Under the pieces are notes generated by a model. The model had not been told where the DNA came from, ran no database searches, and saw only the letters and a list, made by a program, of their open reading frames with translations. Below, piece after piece: positions 1 through 8,562 of a stretch of 44,629 bases of DNA; the stretch's first letter is position 1, and each line of letters begins with the position of its first letter. A program made the translations under genes and the position numbers. The stretch is from Candidatus Obscuribacterales bacterium (GTDB taxonomy: Bacteria > Cyanobacteriota > Vampirovibrionia > Obscuribacterales > Obscuribacteraceae): the NCBI GenBank assembly GCA_021732025.1, contig JAKFVU010000063.1, positions 1 to 44,629 of the forward strand, in the 5' to 3' direction.

Positions 1-74
1 CACCCTCGGAGCGACTCGAACGCCCGACACCCTCCTTAGGACGGAGGTGTTCTATCCAACTGAACTACGAGGGC
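1..74 (-). tRNA. tRNA-Arg (anticodon CCU)
   Basis: Read on the minus strand the sequence folds as a complete cloverleaf. The 7-bp acceptor stem starts GCCCTCG and is closed by a G-U first pair. The D stem is GTTC/GAAC. The anticodon stem CCTCC/GGAGG encloses the loop GTCCTAA, giving anticodon CCU, which reads the arginine codon AGG. A T arm with TTCGAGT follows. The discriminator base is G at window position 1, so any encoded CCA lies outside the window. It sits just downstream of a small membrane protein gene in the same orientation. Confidence 0.93.
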
Positions 75-139
75 AAAGAGACCGAAACAGAAGCTTTGGC
101 CTAGCCCTTAGTCTAACACTCGAATTTTGGCTTTTACAA

Positions 140-442
140 CTACTTAGAACTTTTTGCCCCAAGCACCCACAGGCCGCCAATCACCACGGCCACAACTGCC
201 TCTTGCACGAGTAGACGCCCGTAATCGATAGAATTAGCAGTAGTCGACTTCAACTTGACATTTATGTCGAACCCTAGCAAATTGGCGTGAGCTACGTTTT
301 GCACTTCTGGGGGTTTCCACAAGAAGCTATAACCCATGGCTGAGGCCTTATTGTCTGAATCAACAGACTGCCATGGCGGATAGAGAACCATCCCCACCAT
401 AACTATTAAACCTATGGCGACTGCCAGTTTTTGAATATTCAT
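140..442 (-). CDS. small two-helix membrane protein, conserved hypothetical
   Basis: This 100-residue protein has an N-terminal transmembrane helix at about residues 5-22 and a second at about 78-95. Between them lies a short exported or cytoplasmic loop. The segment after the first helix begins YPPW, and the second helix is preceded by IDYGRLL. This layout (a PPW motif after helix 1, then ID(Y/F)GRLL before helix 2) recurs in small bacterial membrane proteins of unknown function. It starts with ATG only 14 bp after the stop of the YfhO-family gene, with no clear Shine-Dalgarno sequence, so it is probably translated from the same transcript. No function can be assigned from sequence. Confidence 0.7.
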   Translation of the reverse strand: MNIQKLAVAIGLIVMVGMVLYPPWQSVDSDNKASAMGYSFLWKPPEVQNVAHANLLGFDINVKLKSTTANSIDYGRLLVQEAVVAVVIGGLWVLGAKSSK

Positions 443-456
443 TACTTTAGTATCGC

Positions 457-3078
457 CTATTTTTGCCCTGTAGTGAGGTATCGAAAAACAAATTTCATTG
501 GTTTGTACAAGGCAATTAGGGCGAGCACCAGGGTTACTAAAGTCGCCAGCGCCGCTAAATAAATGCCAAAGCGCAAACTATCGGGTCGATAATCAAACTC
601 GATTAGGTGCGAACCCTTTGTCACATACACAGATCGCATAAAACCATTGGCGCGATAAATAGTTGCCGGCACTGAATCAATTTTGGCTTTCCAGCCAGGA
701 TAGAAACGGTCGTTGAGCACCACCAGACTGTCTTTATCGCACTGCACAGAAAGAGCAACATGCTCATTTAGGTCTTGCAAAAAGGTCACTTTACTAGCTG
801 TCTCACTGGCGCCCGCATCTGCGGACGGCAGCTTTTGCTCACCAGGAGTAATACCACTCGATTTACTCAGCTCATTATCGGCCCCCTCAAAGCTAGCAAA
901 CCAGTCACTAGCAGGAGGCAACTTTTGATCTTCCTCAATGTAGACGCCGGCTCCAGGCAACGAAGGTCCAGTCAAAAACTGTTTGAGCACTTGTTCTTGA
1001 TTGCTCTTCACCCAATGGCTAGCGACAAATGCACGGGGCAGTGAATCAACTACTTCGTACAGCCGTAAATTGTATTTGGCATCTTCAGCTAAATACCTAA
1101 ACCACCGACTATTTAGTCTGCGAGTAGGGCCTTTCTTGCCAGAGCCAACTATCGAACTAGCAACATACTTAGTAGAAGTTATTTTGCAAAAGCGAGCTAA
1201 TTCATCATCACTGGCACCAACTTTATCAATTGATGATAAGTGCAGGAACTTAAGAAAAGTCGACCGATAGTCTTTTGTTTCAGCAGATTCGTAGCCGAAA
1301 GTAACTGGTTGGTGCCAATCGATGCAAACATTAGGGAGCAGCATTTCGCGGCAATACTGCATGTACATTTCGCCTTTGACACAGACCCTATTTAGCGAGT
1401 GAGTGTATTCTCCGGGCATCTTCAAGGGGTCAAAGTAAACAGTGAGCAAGCGCGGCGGTAGAACGTTATTCGGCTGGTTGCCACCATCATTCTCACTAAA
1501 CGTCTTTAACCTCTTGAGCAGCATTCCTTCATGCTCAAAATAGCCAGGGGCTGCTGTTTTCTGCCGATTCTGAAAGGCTGGCACAATCAAACTACCAATC
1601 AATGCCGCCACCACGATTAGTGCCATAGTTTGCTTATCAGCAATTTTCAATTTATTAGAGAAGGCAATTGCCAGAGAGAAGGCTAAGCCAATCAACCCTG
1701 TAAAAATCATGGGATAGCCCAAGGCCTGATAAAAGGCCGAAGAATAAATAGGTAACAATCCATGCACCCAGTTTGGTGCAAAATTGAAAGTGAGTGCCAG
1801 AGCGGTGGCAAATGCCCAAAGGCTAAGGCTGCTGATTATGGCAATCTTGTTTCTTTGGTCTTCCTCTATGGCATGCAGACCGCGACCAGCCAGTATTGCT
1901 AAGAAAAATATGACGAATATCAGAAGCTTAACGGGATAGCGAAGCACTGATAGAAATGGCAAGGCCGAAAGCAAAAACGATGACGGTCCATATTTCCCCA
2001 ATGACAAAAGCACTGCTACCACAGTGGCTGCCAGCGCGTAATATCGCTGTTTGAAGGTCTTATCGGCTAATCCAAAAATCATCAAGGTTATGACTACCGG
2101 GCCGATATATGGCGATGGCAAAAATGGATAGTAGCCAACTCGACTGGCTACAGCACCGCCAAAGAGTGTGTGTGGTTGCTGTAGGTCTCCTAAGGGCTGA
2201 CTAAAGGCAAGGCAAAGAAAGTCGTACCAATTACAGCTCCAGTTGAACACTTGGTTGAGATCAAGCCCACTGGCCCGCGGTGACAATTTGCTCCACTCAA
2301 ACACTGGTAAGAGCATGGCCATGCTCATCAAAATGCCAAGGCCAATAGCAAAACTTTGCCAGCATGCCACTTTGAGGCGCACTGACTTTGTTGCAGGTTC
2401 AGATTCATCACTCGGCAAGCTAAATAAATTCAGCACCATCAGCAGTATTAAAACACCGAGCATAACAAAGCAAGGCACATAAATTTCTGGTCGCCCCGCC
2501 ATCAACATCCAGTGCACAGAAAAAACAGACAAAACTACAAAAGCTAACCAATTGGTCTTTCGAGCAACCGAAGCCAAGGCGTAGAGCGCTAAGACTCCCC
2601 AAGAAAACGTCGCCGGCAAAGTGTAGTTAGCTGGCAGAGAGAAAAAATAACCGCTTAAGGCAATAGTAAACCCGACAAGTGCTGAGCTAGCCACACTAAA
2701 GCGCAGCATGCGAGAGAACAGATACGAAGCAATGAAAGCAATTAGCTGATGGAAAAATTGCAGCAAAGCGAGGGCAACACTGTACGAAAAGAACACGAAC
2801 AGAAAATTGGGAAAGTAGAAAATACCAGGTGACGGATTGGCTACCTGAGGTGATCCGCAATAGATATAAGGGTTCCACAAGGGCGGCCGCTGTGCTAACC
2901 AGCCTTCTTTGATCAGGCGCGAGAACGGTTCAAAGAAATAGGTATGGTCAGAAACAAAGTACTGGCGCTCTTCAAATAAAAGCGGCGAGTAATAGGCTGT
3001 GAGCGCCAATGCAAGCGCCAAAAAACATACTAGTAATGAGACAATCTCACCCTTGCGCTCTTTAAATGAAAACGGCAC
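457..3078 (-). CDS. YfhO-family integral membrane protein (GT-C-like)
   Basis: This 873-residue polytopic protein matches the YfhO family, which is related in fold to GT-C membrane glycosyltransferases and is implicated in glycosylation of wall or membrane polymers in Gram-positives. After the first helix there is a conserved extracytoplasmic segment with PLWNPYIYCGSP and a nearby Asp/His-containing loop (SDHTYFFEPF). About a dozen hydrophobic helices fill residues 15-510. A large soluble domain follows, then a typical YfhO tail (LIEFDYRPDSLRFG, about residues 825-840) and a last helix. The start is GTG, 6 bp after the nuoN stop, without an obvious ribosome site, which suggests translational coupling. 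The donor and acceptor substrates cannot be told from sequence. Confidence 0.85.
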   Translation of the reverse strand: MPFSFKERKGEIVSLLVCFLALALALTAYYSPLLFEERQYFVSDHTYFFEPFSRLIKEGWLAQRPPLWNPYIYCGSPQVANPSPGIFYFPNFLFVFFSYSVALALLQFFHQLIAFIASYLFSRMLRFSVASSALVGFTIALSGYFFSLPANYTLPATFSWGVLALYALASVARKTNWLAFVVLSVFSVHWMLMAGRPEIYVPCFVMLGVLILLMVLNLFSLPSDESEPATKSVRLKVACWQSFAIGLGILMSMAMLLPVFEWSKLSPRASGLDLNQVFNWSCNWYDFLCLAFSQPLGDLQQPHTLFGGAVASRVGYYPFLPSPYIGPVVITLMIFGLADKTFKQRYYALAATVVAVLLSLGKYGPSSFLLSALPFLSVLRYPVKLLIFVIFFLAILAGRGLHAIEEDQRNKIAIISSLSLWAFATALALTFNFAPNWVHGLLPIYSSAFYQALGYPMIFTGLIGLAFSLAIAFSNKLKIADKQTMALIVVAALIGSLIVPAFQNRQKTAAPGYFEHEGMLLKRLKTFSENDGGNQPNNVLPPRLLTVYFDPLKMPGEYTHSLNRVCVKGEMYMQYCREMLLPNVCIDWHQPVTFGYESAETKDYRSTFLKFLHLSSIDKVGASDDELARFCKITSTKYVASSIVGSGKKGPTRRLNSRWFRYLAEDAKYNLRLYEVVDSLPRAFVASHWVKSNQEQVLKQFLTGPSLPGAGVYIEEDQKLPPASDWFASFEGADNELSKSSGITPGEQKLPSADAGASETASKVTFLQDLNEHVALSVQCDKDSLVVLNDRFYPGWKAKIDSVPATIYRANGFMRSVYVTKGSHLIEFDYRPDSLRFGIYLAALATLVTLVLALIALYKPMKFVFRYLTTGQK

Positions 3079-3084
3079 GTTGTC

Positions 3085-4695
3085 TTATTGGAATAACGGT
3101 GCGTCGAAACCGCGGCTGGCAATTGGCACAGTATCTGCCTTTGGTGCAAGCGAAATCGGTGTACCAGCTTCAGAGCGAAGAGCCATGCTGCCAACAGCCA
3201 AGCGCGAAACATTCATCAGTGAATTGACTGAAATTGTGCCGGCTGCTGCCACCATTACAGTGCAGAGAAGAAGAGCCAAGGCCGGAGCTTCTTGCGGGCT
3301 ACCGACCCATGGACGTGGAGCTTGAGCACCAGGAAGCGATGCCACTTTTTCAGATGGTTCAGGAACAATCATGAGGATTACTACACGACTGTAGTAATAG
3401 ATGGCAGGCACAGAGGTTATTAGTGCGACAGCAACAAGAACCCAACCAAGGGGCAAGCCCAAGAACTGAGTTTGAATATGAGCGCCAGCAGTAAAGATAA
3501 AGACCTTGGCAAAGAATCCAGCTGGAGGAATAGGCAGACCAGCCAAGTTCAGCAAGCACAGAGCCATTGCCAGTGCCGTTAGCGGACGCTTGCGAATCAA
3601 GCCGGCATAATCTTCGATGCGATCAGAGCCAATTTCGTTGCTCACCAGAACTGCACCAGCGAAGGCACCGAGGTTCATCAAACCATAAACAATTACATAG
3701 AACACGAGGGCCGACAAACCAGATTCTGAAGCGGCAATCAAGCCAATCAAAATATAGCCAACGTGAGCAATAGAGGAATAAGCCAACATTCTCTTCAGTG
3801 AATTTTGGGCAAGGGCGATCAAATTACCGGCAATCATCGAGAAGATAGCCAGAGCGCCGAGGATAACCATCCACTGAGCTTGCGATTGAGCAAAGACAAT
3901 AAGAAGAAGGCGCATGGCAACTACAAAACCACCGGCTTTCGAACCAATTGAGAGGAAAGCAGTAACCGGGGTTGGGGCGCCTTCATAAACGTCTGGAGTC
4001 CACATGTGGAACGGTACAACAGACAACTTGAAGCAGATGGCGCTAATTACCAAAGTAAGCAGCAATAACATAAAGAAGGATGGGGCAGCTTGCGAACCCA
4101 TTGACAGGCTATCGCGGATGGCGGCGAAGGAAGTAGCGCCGGTCAAACCATATAAGAAGGAAAGACCATATAAAAGGGTTGCAGTAGTGGCAGCAGTAGA
4201 GAGCAAGTATTTGAGAGTAGCTTCTCCGCTTCTGACATCTTTCTTGGTGAAGCTGGTCAAGAGCACGCAACATACGCTCAATGTCTCTAGGGCAACGAAC
4301 AGCATGATTAGGTCAGTTGAGCCAGCCAAGAACAGGTTGGACAAAACGGCGGTCATCAAGATGGCGTAGTACTCACCGCGGTTGCGCCCGAAGAGATGGT
4401 CATAGCCCATGCTTATCAAAACGACGAGGGCGCCAACGGCAACTGCAACTATTGAGAAGACTGAATAGAGCGGGTCAATAGTAAAGAGGCCACCACAGAG
4501 AACTTCAGTCAGTCCTACCTGTGTGGTGAGGAAGTATCCCGATATGGCAAGGGATATTAGACAGACAATAGGCGTAAGACCTTTTGCCTTGGGAGCAAAC
4601 AAGTTCCACAGTGCCGCAAAGAGTACACCGACCACCAGCACCAGCTGAGGAGTCAGCAACGTTAACATCCGCGTGTAATCTTGATAATTGCCCAT
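3085..4695 (-). CDS. nuoN: NADH-quinone oxidoreductase subunit N
   Basis: This 536-residue membrane protein is the NuoN subunit of respiratory complex I, one of three antiporter-like proton-pumping subunits in the membrane arm. It has about fourteen hydrophobic helices. The diagnostic segment VVPFHMWTPDVYEGAPTPV lies at about residues 225-245 and is followed by SIGSKAGGF. A lysine-bearing helix and a conserved GLPPxxGF-like loop (AGLPIPPAGFFAKV) lie towards the C-terminus. The length is slightly above the usual 480-500 because of a polar tail of about 40 residues. No other nuo gene is in the window; the upstream neighbour is the divergent carA, so nuoN is detached from the rest of any nuo operon. 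It heads a unit with the YfhO-family gene. Confidence 0.95.
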   Translation of the reverse strand: MGNYQDYTRMLTLLTPQLVLVVGVLFAALWNLFAPKAKGLTPIVCLISLAISGYFLTTQVGLTEVLCGGLFTIDPLYSVFSIVAVAVGALVVLISMGYDHLFGRNRGEYYAILMTAVLSNLFLAGSTDLIMLFVALETLSVCCVLLTSFTKKDVRSGEATLKYLLSTAATTATLLYGLSFLYGLTGATSFAAIRDSLSMGSQAAPSFFMLLLLTLVISAICFKLSVVPFHMWTPDVYEGAPTPVTAFLSIGSKAGGFVVAMRLLLIVFAQSQAQWMVILGALAIFSMIAGNLIALAQNSLKRMLAYSSIAHVGYILIGLIAASESGLSALVFYVIVYGLMNLGAFAGAVLVSNEIGSDRIEDYAGLIRKRPLTALAMALCLLNLAGLPIPPAGFFAKVFIFTAGAHIQTQFLGLPLGWVLVAVALITSVPAIYYYSRVVILMIVPEPSEKVASLPGAQAPRPWVGSPQEAPALALLLCTVMVAAAGTISVNSLMNVSRLAVGSMALRSEAGTPISLAPKADTVPIASRGFDAPLFQ

Positions 4696-4825
4696 TTGAA
4701 TTAAAAGTCCCCAAGTTCGCGCTTAATTTTTGTCTTCATCGACGCTCTTAATTCTACATAGCTAATAGACAAGAATCGTAAGGTTTACCCAATCTGTAAG
4801 TAAGCTTTGCTTTAGTTTGGCAAAA

Positions 4826-4863
4826 ACCCCTATTGACAGCCCTGTGGGGTAAGATTGTGATAT
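4826..4863 (+). promoter_or_regulatory. candidate carA promoter with overlapping inverted repeat
   Basis: A perfect -35 hexamer TTGACA lies at 4833-4838 and a -10-like TGATAT at 4858-4863, with a 19-bp spacer. The spacer is longer than the usual 17 bp, so the -10 assignment is tentative. The -35 is enclosed by the short inverted repeat ACCCC (4826-4830) and GGGGT (4846-4850), which could act as an operator. It lies 40 bp upstream of the carA ATG, in the divergent region shared with nuoN. Confidence 0.4.
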
Positions 4864-4902
4864 ACCTTTTAAACCGGCGTCCAAGAGATTCAATGTAAAA
4901 AA

Positions 4903-6069
4903 ATGGCAAACGGCACAAGGCTAACCCTTAACTCCAGCGGCTTGTTGGAAATAGACGAAAACAAAAGACCAGCACTTCTTATTATGGAAGACGGCACCAC
5001 TTTTGAAGGAAAAGCATTCGGAGCAGCCACCACAGCGGTTGGTGAGCTGGTCTTCAACACTTCGCTAATGGGATACCAAGAAGTTCTTACTGACCCTAGT
5101 TATGCCGGTCAGATAGTTACTCTTACTTATCCTGAAATCGGCAACTACGGAGTCTGTGATGAAGATATCGAGTCGCGATCGATCTTTGCTCGTGCTCTTG
5201 TCATTCGCCATCTCTCCCGCAAGCATAGCAATCACCGCGCCACTGGCACGTTAGACAGCTTTTTGAACAAGTACAATATTCCCGGCATATCTGAAGTAGA
5301 TACTCGCGCTGTCACTCGCAGACTAAGAGATCAGGGCGCTATGCGTTGCGCTATCTCAACTGAAGACGATGTACTGACAGAAGGCGGCCGTGAGAAACTG
5401 CTAGCGGCACTTGCCAACACCCCTCAGATGGCTGGGCAAGACTACACCAACGAAGTGACCACCAAAGAAATATATACAATCGGCAGTGGCAAAACCAAAG
5501 TTGCTGTATTTGATTTTGGTATCAAGCAAAACATCTTGCGAGAGCTTATTGCTCGGGGTGTTACAGCCACTGTTTATCCTGCCAGAACTAAAGCAGCAGA
5601 TATTCTTGCCACCTCTCCTGATGGCATTTTCTTGTCAAACGGCCCGGGAGATCCCGCTGCCTGCGAAGACATTATTGCTGAAATGAAAACGCTGATCGCC
5701 TCTCGCATACCAATTTTTGGAATCTGCCTAGGGCATCAACTATTGTCTATAGCCTTGGGCGGCAGCACTTACAAACTCAAATTTGGTCACCGTGGTGGCA
5801 ACCATCCAGTCAAAGACTTAACCACCGGAAAAATCGAAGTAACGTGTCAGAATCACGGTTTTGCTGTAGACGAAAAGTCGATGCCAGCAGACTTAGAGCT
5901 CACCCACGTCAATTTGAATGATAATTCGGTTGAAGGTTTCCGTCATAAAGAGCTTCCGATATTCGCCGTTCAATATCACCCTGAAGCCCATCCAGGGCCT
6001 CATGATTCAAGTTATTTGTTTGACCGTTTCTTGTCTTTAATAGAGGCACATCACAAGGTAACTAAGTAA
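4903..6069 (+). CDS. carA: carbamoyl-phosphate synthase small (glutaminase) chain
   Basis: CarA hydrolyses glutamine and passes ammonia to CarB, making carbamoyl phosphate for arginine and pyrimidine synthesis in the cytoplasm. The 388-residue length is typical. The N-terminal domain starts at about residue 24 (ALLIMEDGTTFEG), with the family motif FNTSLMGYQE at 51-60. The class I glutamine amidotransferase domain covers about 198-382. The nucleophile is Cys275 in GICLGHQ and the rest of the triad is His359 and Glu361 in YHPEA. About 20 residues precede the usual CarA N-terminus. The ATG follows an AAGAGA-type ribosome site. The partner carB is on the same strand but about 33 kb downstream. 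Confidence 0.97.
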   Translation: MANGTRLTLNSSGLLEIDENKRPALLIMEDGTTFEGKAFGAATTAVGELVFNTSLMGYQEVLTDPSYAGQIVTLTYPEIGNYGVCDEDIESRSIFARALVIRHLSRKHSNHRATGTLDSFLNKYNIPGISEVDTRAVTRRLRDQGAMRCAISTEDDVLTEGGREKLLAALANTPQMAGQDYTNEVTTKEIYTIGSGKTKVAVFDFGIKQNILRELIARGVTATVYPARTKAADILATSPDGIFLSNGPGDPAACEDIIAEMKTLIASRIPIFGICLGHQLLSIALGGSTYKLKFGHRGGNHPVKDLTTGKIEVTCQNHGFAVDEKSMPADLELTHVNLNDNSVEGFRHKELPIFAVQYHPEAHPGPHDSSYLFDRFLSLIEAHHKVTK

Positions 6070-6088
6070 ATACGCTAAGAGGCGACAT

Positions 6089-6760
6089 TTGTATAAAGTA
6101 GCAATCTTTGATTTCGACGGCACGCTAGTAGACTCAACCCCTGGCATAGTCGATGTTATGAAAGTAGTTGTGGATGAGTATGGATTTGCACCAGCAATTT
6201 TAGATGAGTGGGCACTTTTGGTTGGTGTGCCCCTGCCAAAGCAAATGGAAATTATCTTGCCTGAGAAATCAGCAGATTTTCACTTAGAAGTTGCCAATCG
6301 CTACCGCGCCATCTACGACACCATGGCAATTGAAATTTGCCCACCTTTCCCCCATATGTTCACCATGCTACAGACACTCAAAGAAGCTGGTGTAGTTATA
6401 ACCATTGCCTCTTCGAAGCGTCGCAACCTGGTAGAAGTTGTACTCGATCACCACAACATCGCTCACTATTTCAAAATAGTAGTGGGTGCAGCCGATGTGG
6501 AGAATCACAAACCACACCCTGAGTCGGTTCACATTACTCTCGATCAACTATCTATTCCGTTGGAACACGCAGTAGTGATTGGCGACAGTATCTTCGACCT
6601 CGATATGGCCAAGAACGCCGGTGTCGACGCCATTGGCGTAACTACAGGCTTACACAGCAAAGAAATGCTGGCCAAGTCAGAGCCTACTCACATAGTTGAT
6701 GGCCTGCACGAAGTCTTGCCCATTATTCTCAAAGGTCGCAACGGCAATAAGCCCGGATAG
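6089..6760 (+). CDS. HAD-superfamily phosphatase, phosphoglycolate phosphatase-like
   Basis: This 223-residue haloacid dehalogenase-type hydrolase probably dephosphorylates a small phosphorylated metabolite. Motif I is DFDGT with nucleophile Asp8 and acid/base Asp10. Motif II is around Ser108-Ser109, motif III is Lys141 in KPHPE, and motif IV is GDSIFD with Asp166 and Asp170. The helical cap between motifs I and II fits the Gph/PgmB-like subgroup. The start is TTG at 6089, preceded by AGAGG about 8 nt upstream. It lies 19 bp after the carA stop and is probably cotranscribed. The true substrate cannot be read from the sequence; phosphoglycolate, pyrophosphate and sugar phosphates are all possible. 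Confidence 0.85.
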   Translation: MYKVAIFDFDGTLVDSTPGIVDVMKVVVDEYGFAPAILDEWALLVGVPLPKQMEIILPEKSADFHLEVANRYRAIYDTMAIEICPPFPHMFTMLQTLKEAGVVITIASSKRRNLVEVVLDHHNIAHYFKIVVGAADVENHKPHPESVHITLDQLSIPLEHAVVIGDSIFDLDMAKNAGVDAIGVTTGLHSKEMLAKSEPTHIVDGLHEVLPIILKGRNGNKPG

Positions 6761-6895
6761 ACTCTCGGCAATTATGCAGAAAACTTCATCTAACTAGCGG
6801 TACCAGTTGGCAACCTCTCGTCGTCTGTTATTATTAGTCGGCTCCTGAGGTACAAGGCCATTTTTTCGAGCATTTATTCACCGGTTTCAAGCCCT

Positions 6896-7933
6896 GTGGT
6901 CAAAAGACACGGCTATCCGATTATTGCGGCATGTGCGTTCTTACTGAGCACTGGCCCAATAGCCGTTGCCGCGCCAATAACACCTGAAGTAAAACCAGAC
7001 TCTAAAACAGAATCTAAAACAGAATCGAAGCCAGAAACCAAATCCAGCGCGGCAGAACCAGCTTTGAACAGCCAGTGGCTAATCAAACCAGGCCAATCAA
7101 TCTCAGTGAGCATGGCCACTGAAGACATTGTCTGCACCAACGATTTAGCCCTTGCAAAAAAGCAGCGAGAGGCTTATCCCGAAAGCCCTGAAGCTAGTTT
7201 TATCTACGCAGTTGCCTTGAGCCGCACCAGTCAAGTCGAAACCGCCCTGCAAGAAGTCAGACGCGCGCGCAAACTGGCCGAAAAAGATGGCGGCCCGGCC
7301 TACTTCGACCAAATGATTGGCAGCTACGAGAAGATGCTCACTTACTATCCAGAAGATAACCAAGTGAGGTATCACCTGGCGTGGGCTTATTACATGAAAG
7401 CATATCTACTAGCTAAGTATTCCGGTCAAGCTGCTGGTCAAAATCCTAAGTATGCTGAGTGGATTGCCCAAGCCAAAAAGCCTGCTGATGCTACATCTTC
7501 AGAAGTTACGAATACCGCGACTACCGCTGCCAAAGCTGATATCGCTACCGTTGTCTCATCTCCGGCTCCACCAACTAGCCCAAGCCAAGCGCTCGGCAAC
7601 CTCACTCAAATTCGCAAAGACATGTCACAGGTTTCACCAGATGCGGTGCCACAAGTTAAGCGTTATTACGAATTGGCTTTGACAAAGCTAGACGACCTTT
7701 TGGCCCGTCAGCCTGACGACGTCTGGGCCCGCGTCTATCGTGCACACCTCCAAGCTGAGTCATCAGGCAATATCGATCAGGCTATTGTCGAGTGGCAGAA
7801 GGTAAAAGAGGCTTCACCAATGAATCCTGCTGCCTATTTCTTCCTCGGCGAGGGTTATCTTAAGAAGGGCAATCTCAAAGAGAGCCTAAACAATGTATCT
7901 AGAGCCATCGCCTTACGGGCGATTGGTAACTGA
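6896..7933 (+). CDS. exported TPR-repeat protein preceding the lpt genes
   Basis: This 345-residue protein has an N-terminal signal peptide (hydrophobic core at about residues 8-24, likely cleavage after AVAA). A Lys/Glu/Thr/Ser-rich low-complexity linker follows at about 30-55, then helical TPR-like repeats at about 85-180 and 250-340. A Thr/Ala/Pro-rich linker at about 195-235 separates the two repeat blocks. It should be periplasmic and act as a protein-interaction scaffold. It starts with GTG and lacks a strong ribosome site. It ends 29 bp before lptC on the same strand, so a link to LPS transport or envelope assembly is plausible but rests only on position. Confidence 0.75.
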   Translation: MVKRHGYPIIAACAFLLSTGPIAVAAPITPEVKPDSKTESKTESKPETKSSAAEPALNSQWLIKPGQSISVSMATEDIVCTNDLALAKKQREAYPESPEASFIYAVALSRTSQVETALQEVRRARKLAEKDGGPAYFDQMIGSYEKMLTYYPEDNQVRYHLAWAYYMKAYLLAKYSGQAAGQNPKYAEWIAQAKKPADATSSEVTNTATTAAKADIATVVSSPAPPTSPSQALGNLTQIRKDMSQVSPDAVPQVKRYYELALTKLDDLLARQPDDVWARVYRAHLQAESSGNIDQAIVEWQKVKEASPMNPAAYFFLGEGYLKKGNLKESLNNVSRAIALRAIGN

Positions 7934-7962
7934 GAGTAAGTAATTCCAGGTAACTGATTTCA

Positions 7963-8562
7963 ATGTTCGACTTTCTAAAATCTGATTGGTTCAAGCTCGT
8001 TCTCGCTCTAAGCATCTTGGGCGGCATCGTCGGGCTGCTCTATTACGCCCAATGGAGCGCCACAATCGAAGAGAAGAAGTTCAAAGAACAAAGAGACGCT
8101 AACCCGACTGCCAGTAACATCGCCTTTACGAATTATGAATTGAAAGAAGTCGATGACGCCAATCATGTGCGCTGGATTCTTAATGCCAAGACAGGCACCT
8201 TAATCAAGGACACCAAAGACGTTAACTTAAGCGGCATCAGCATGAAGTTTTTGGACGGAGATGCCGTAAAAATGCTGATCTCTGCCCCAGTGGGCCGCGC
8301 CAATACAGAGACGCGCCATGTTGAACTATCCTCGGGCCAGGGCCAGCGGGTGATTGCCGAGGGTGAGGAGGGGAAGTCAAGAATGGAAATGGAAAAGTTG
8401 GAATTAGAGAAAAAAAATCAGTTTAAGGCCACTGGTGGTGTTAACATCGCCATGGGGGTAGCCAAGGTGACTGGTAACTACGCTACCGGGCGCTTCGGCA
8501 AAAAAGAATTGGAAGACCTCAAGATAATCGGAAATACCCACGCCATTATTTCGAGCCAATAG
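7963..8562 (+). CDS. lptC: LPS export protein LptC
   Basis: LptC is the bitopic inner-membrane component that receives LPS from the LptB2FG transporter and hands it to LptA. This 199-residue protein has one N-terminal transmembrane helix (about residues 11-29) and a periplasmic beta-rich domain. The usual LptC features are visible: the opening ASNIAFTNYELKEVD, then RWILNAKTGTL, a repeated beta pattern, and a closing segment on gaining or losing a modification (KATGGVNIAMG). Identification rests on this architecture and on the operon order lptC-lptA-lptB. Its TAG stop abuts the lptA ATG with no gap. Confidence 0.88.
   Translation: MFDFLKSDWFKLVLALSILGGIVGLLYYAQWSATIEEKKFKEQRDANPTASNIAFTNYELKEVDDANHVRWILNAKTGTLIKDTKDVNLSGISMKFLDGDAVKMLISAPVGRANTETRHVELSSGQGQRVIAEGEEGKSRMEMEKLELEKKNQFKATGGVNIAMGVAKVTGNYATGRFGKKELEDLKIIGNTHAIISSQ

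Noticed and set aside
68..71. IleRS HIGH motif reads HIGT (residues 68-71 of the IleRS protein), possible inactive synthetase
   Set aside because: The last position of this motif varies in functional class I synthetases, and the KMSKS loop, editing domain and zinc cysteines are intact, so the enzyme is probably active.
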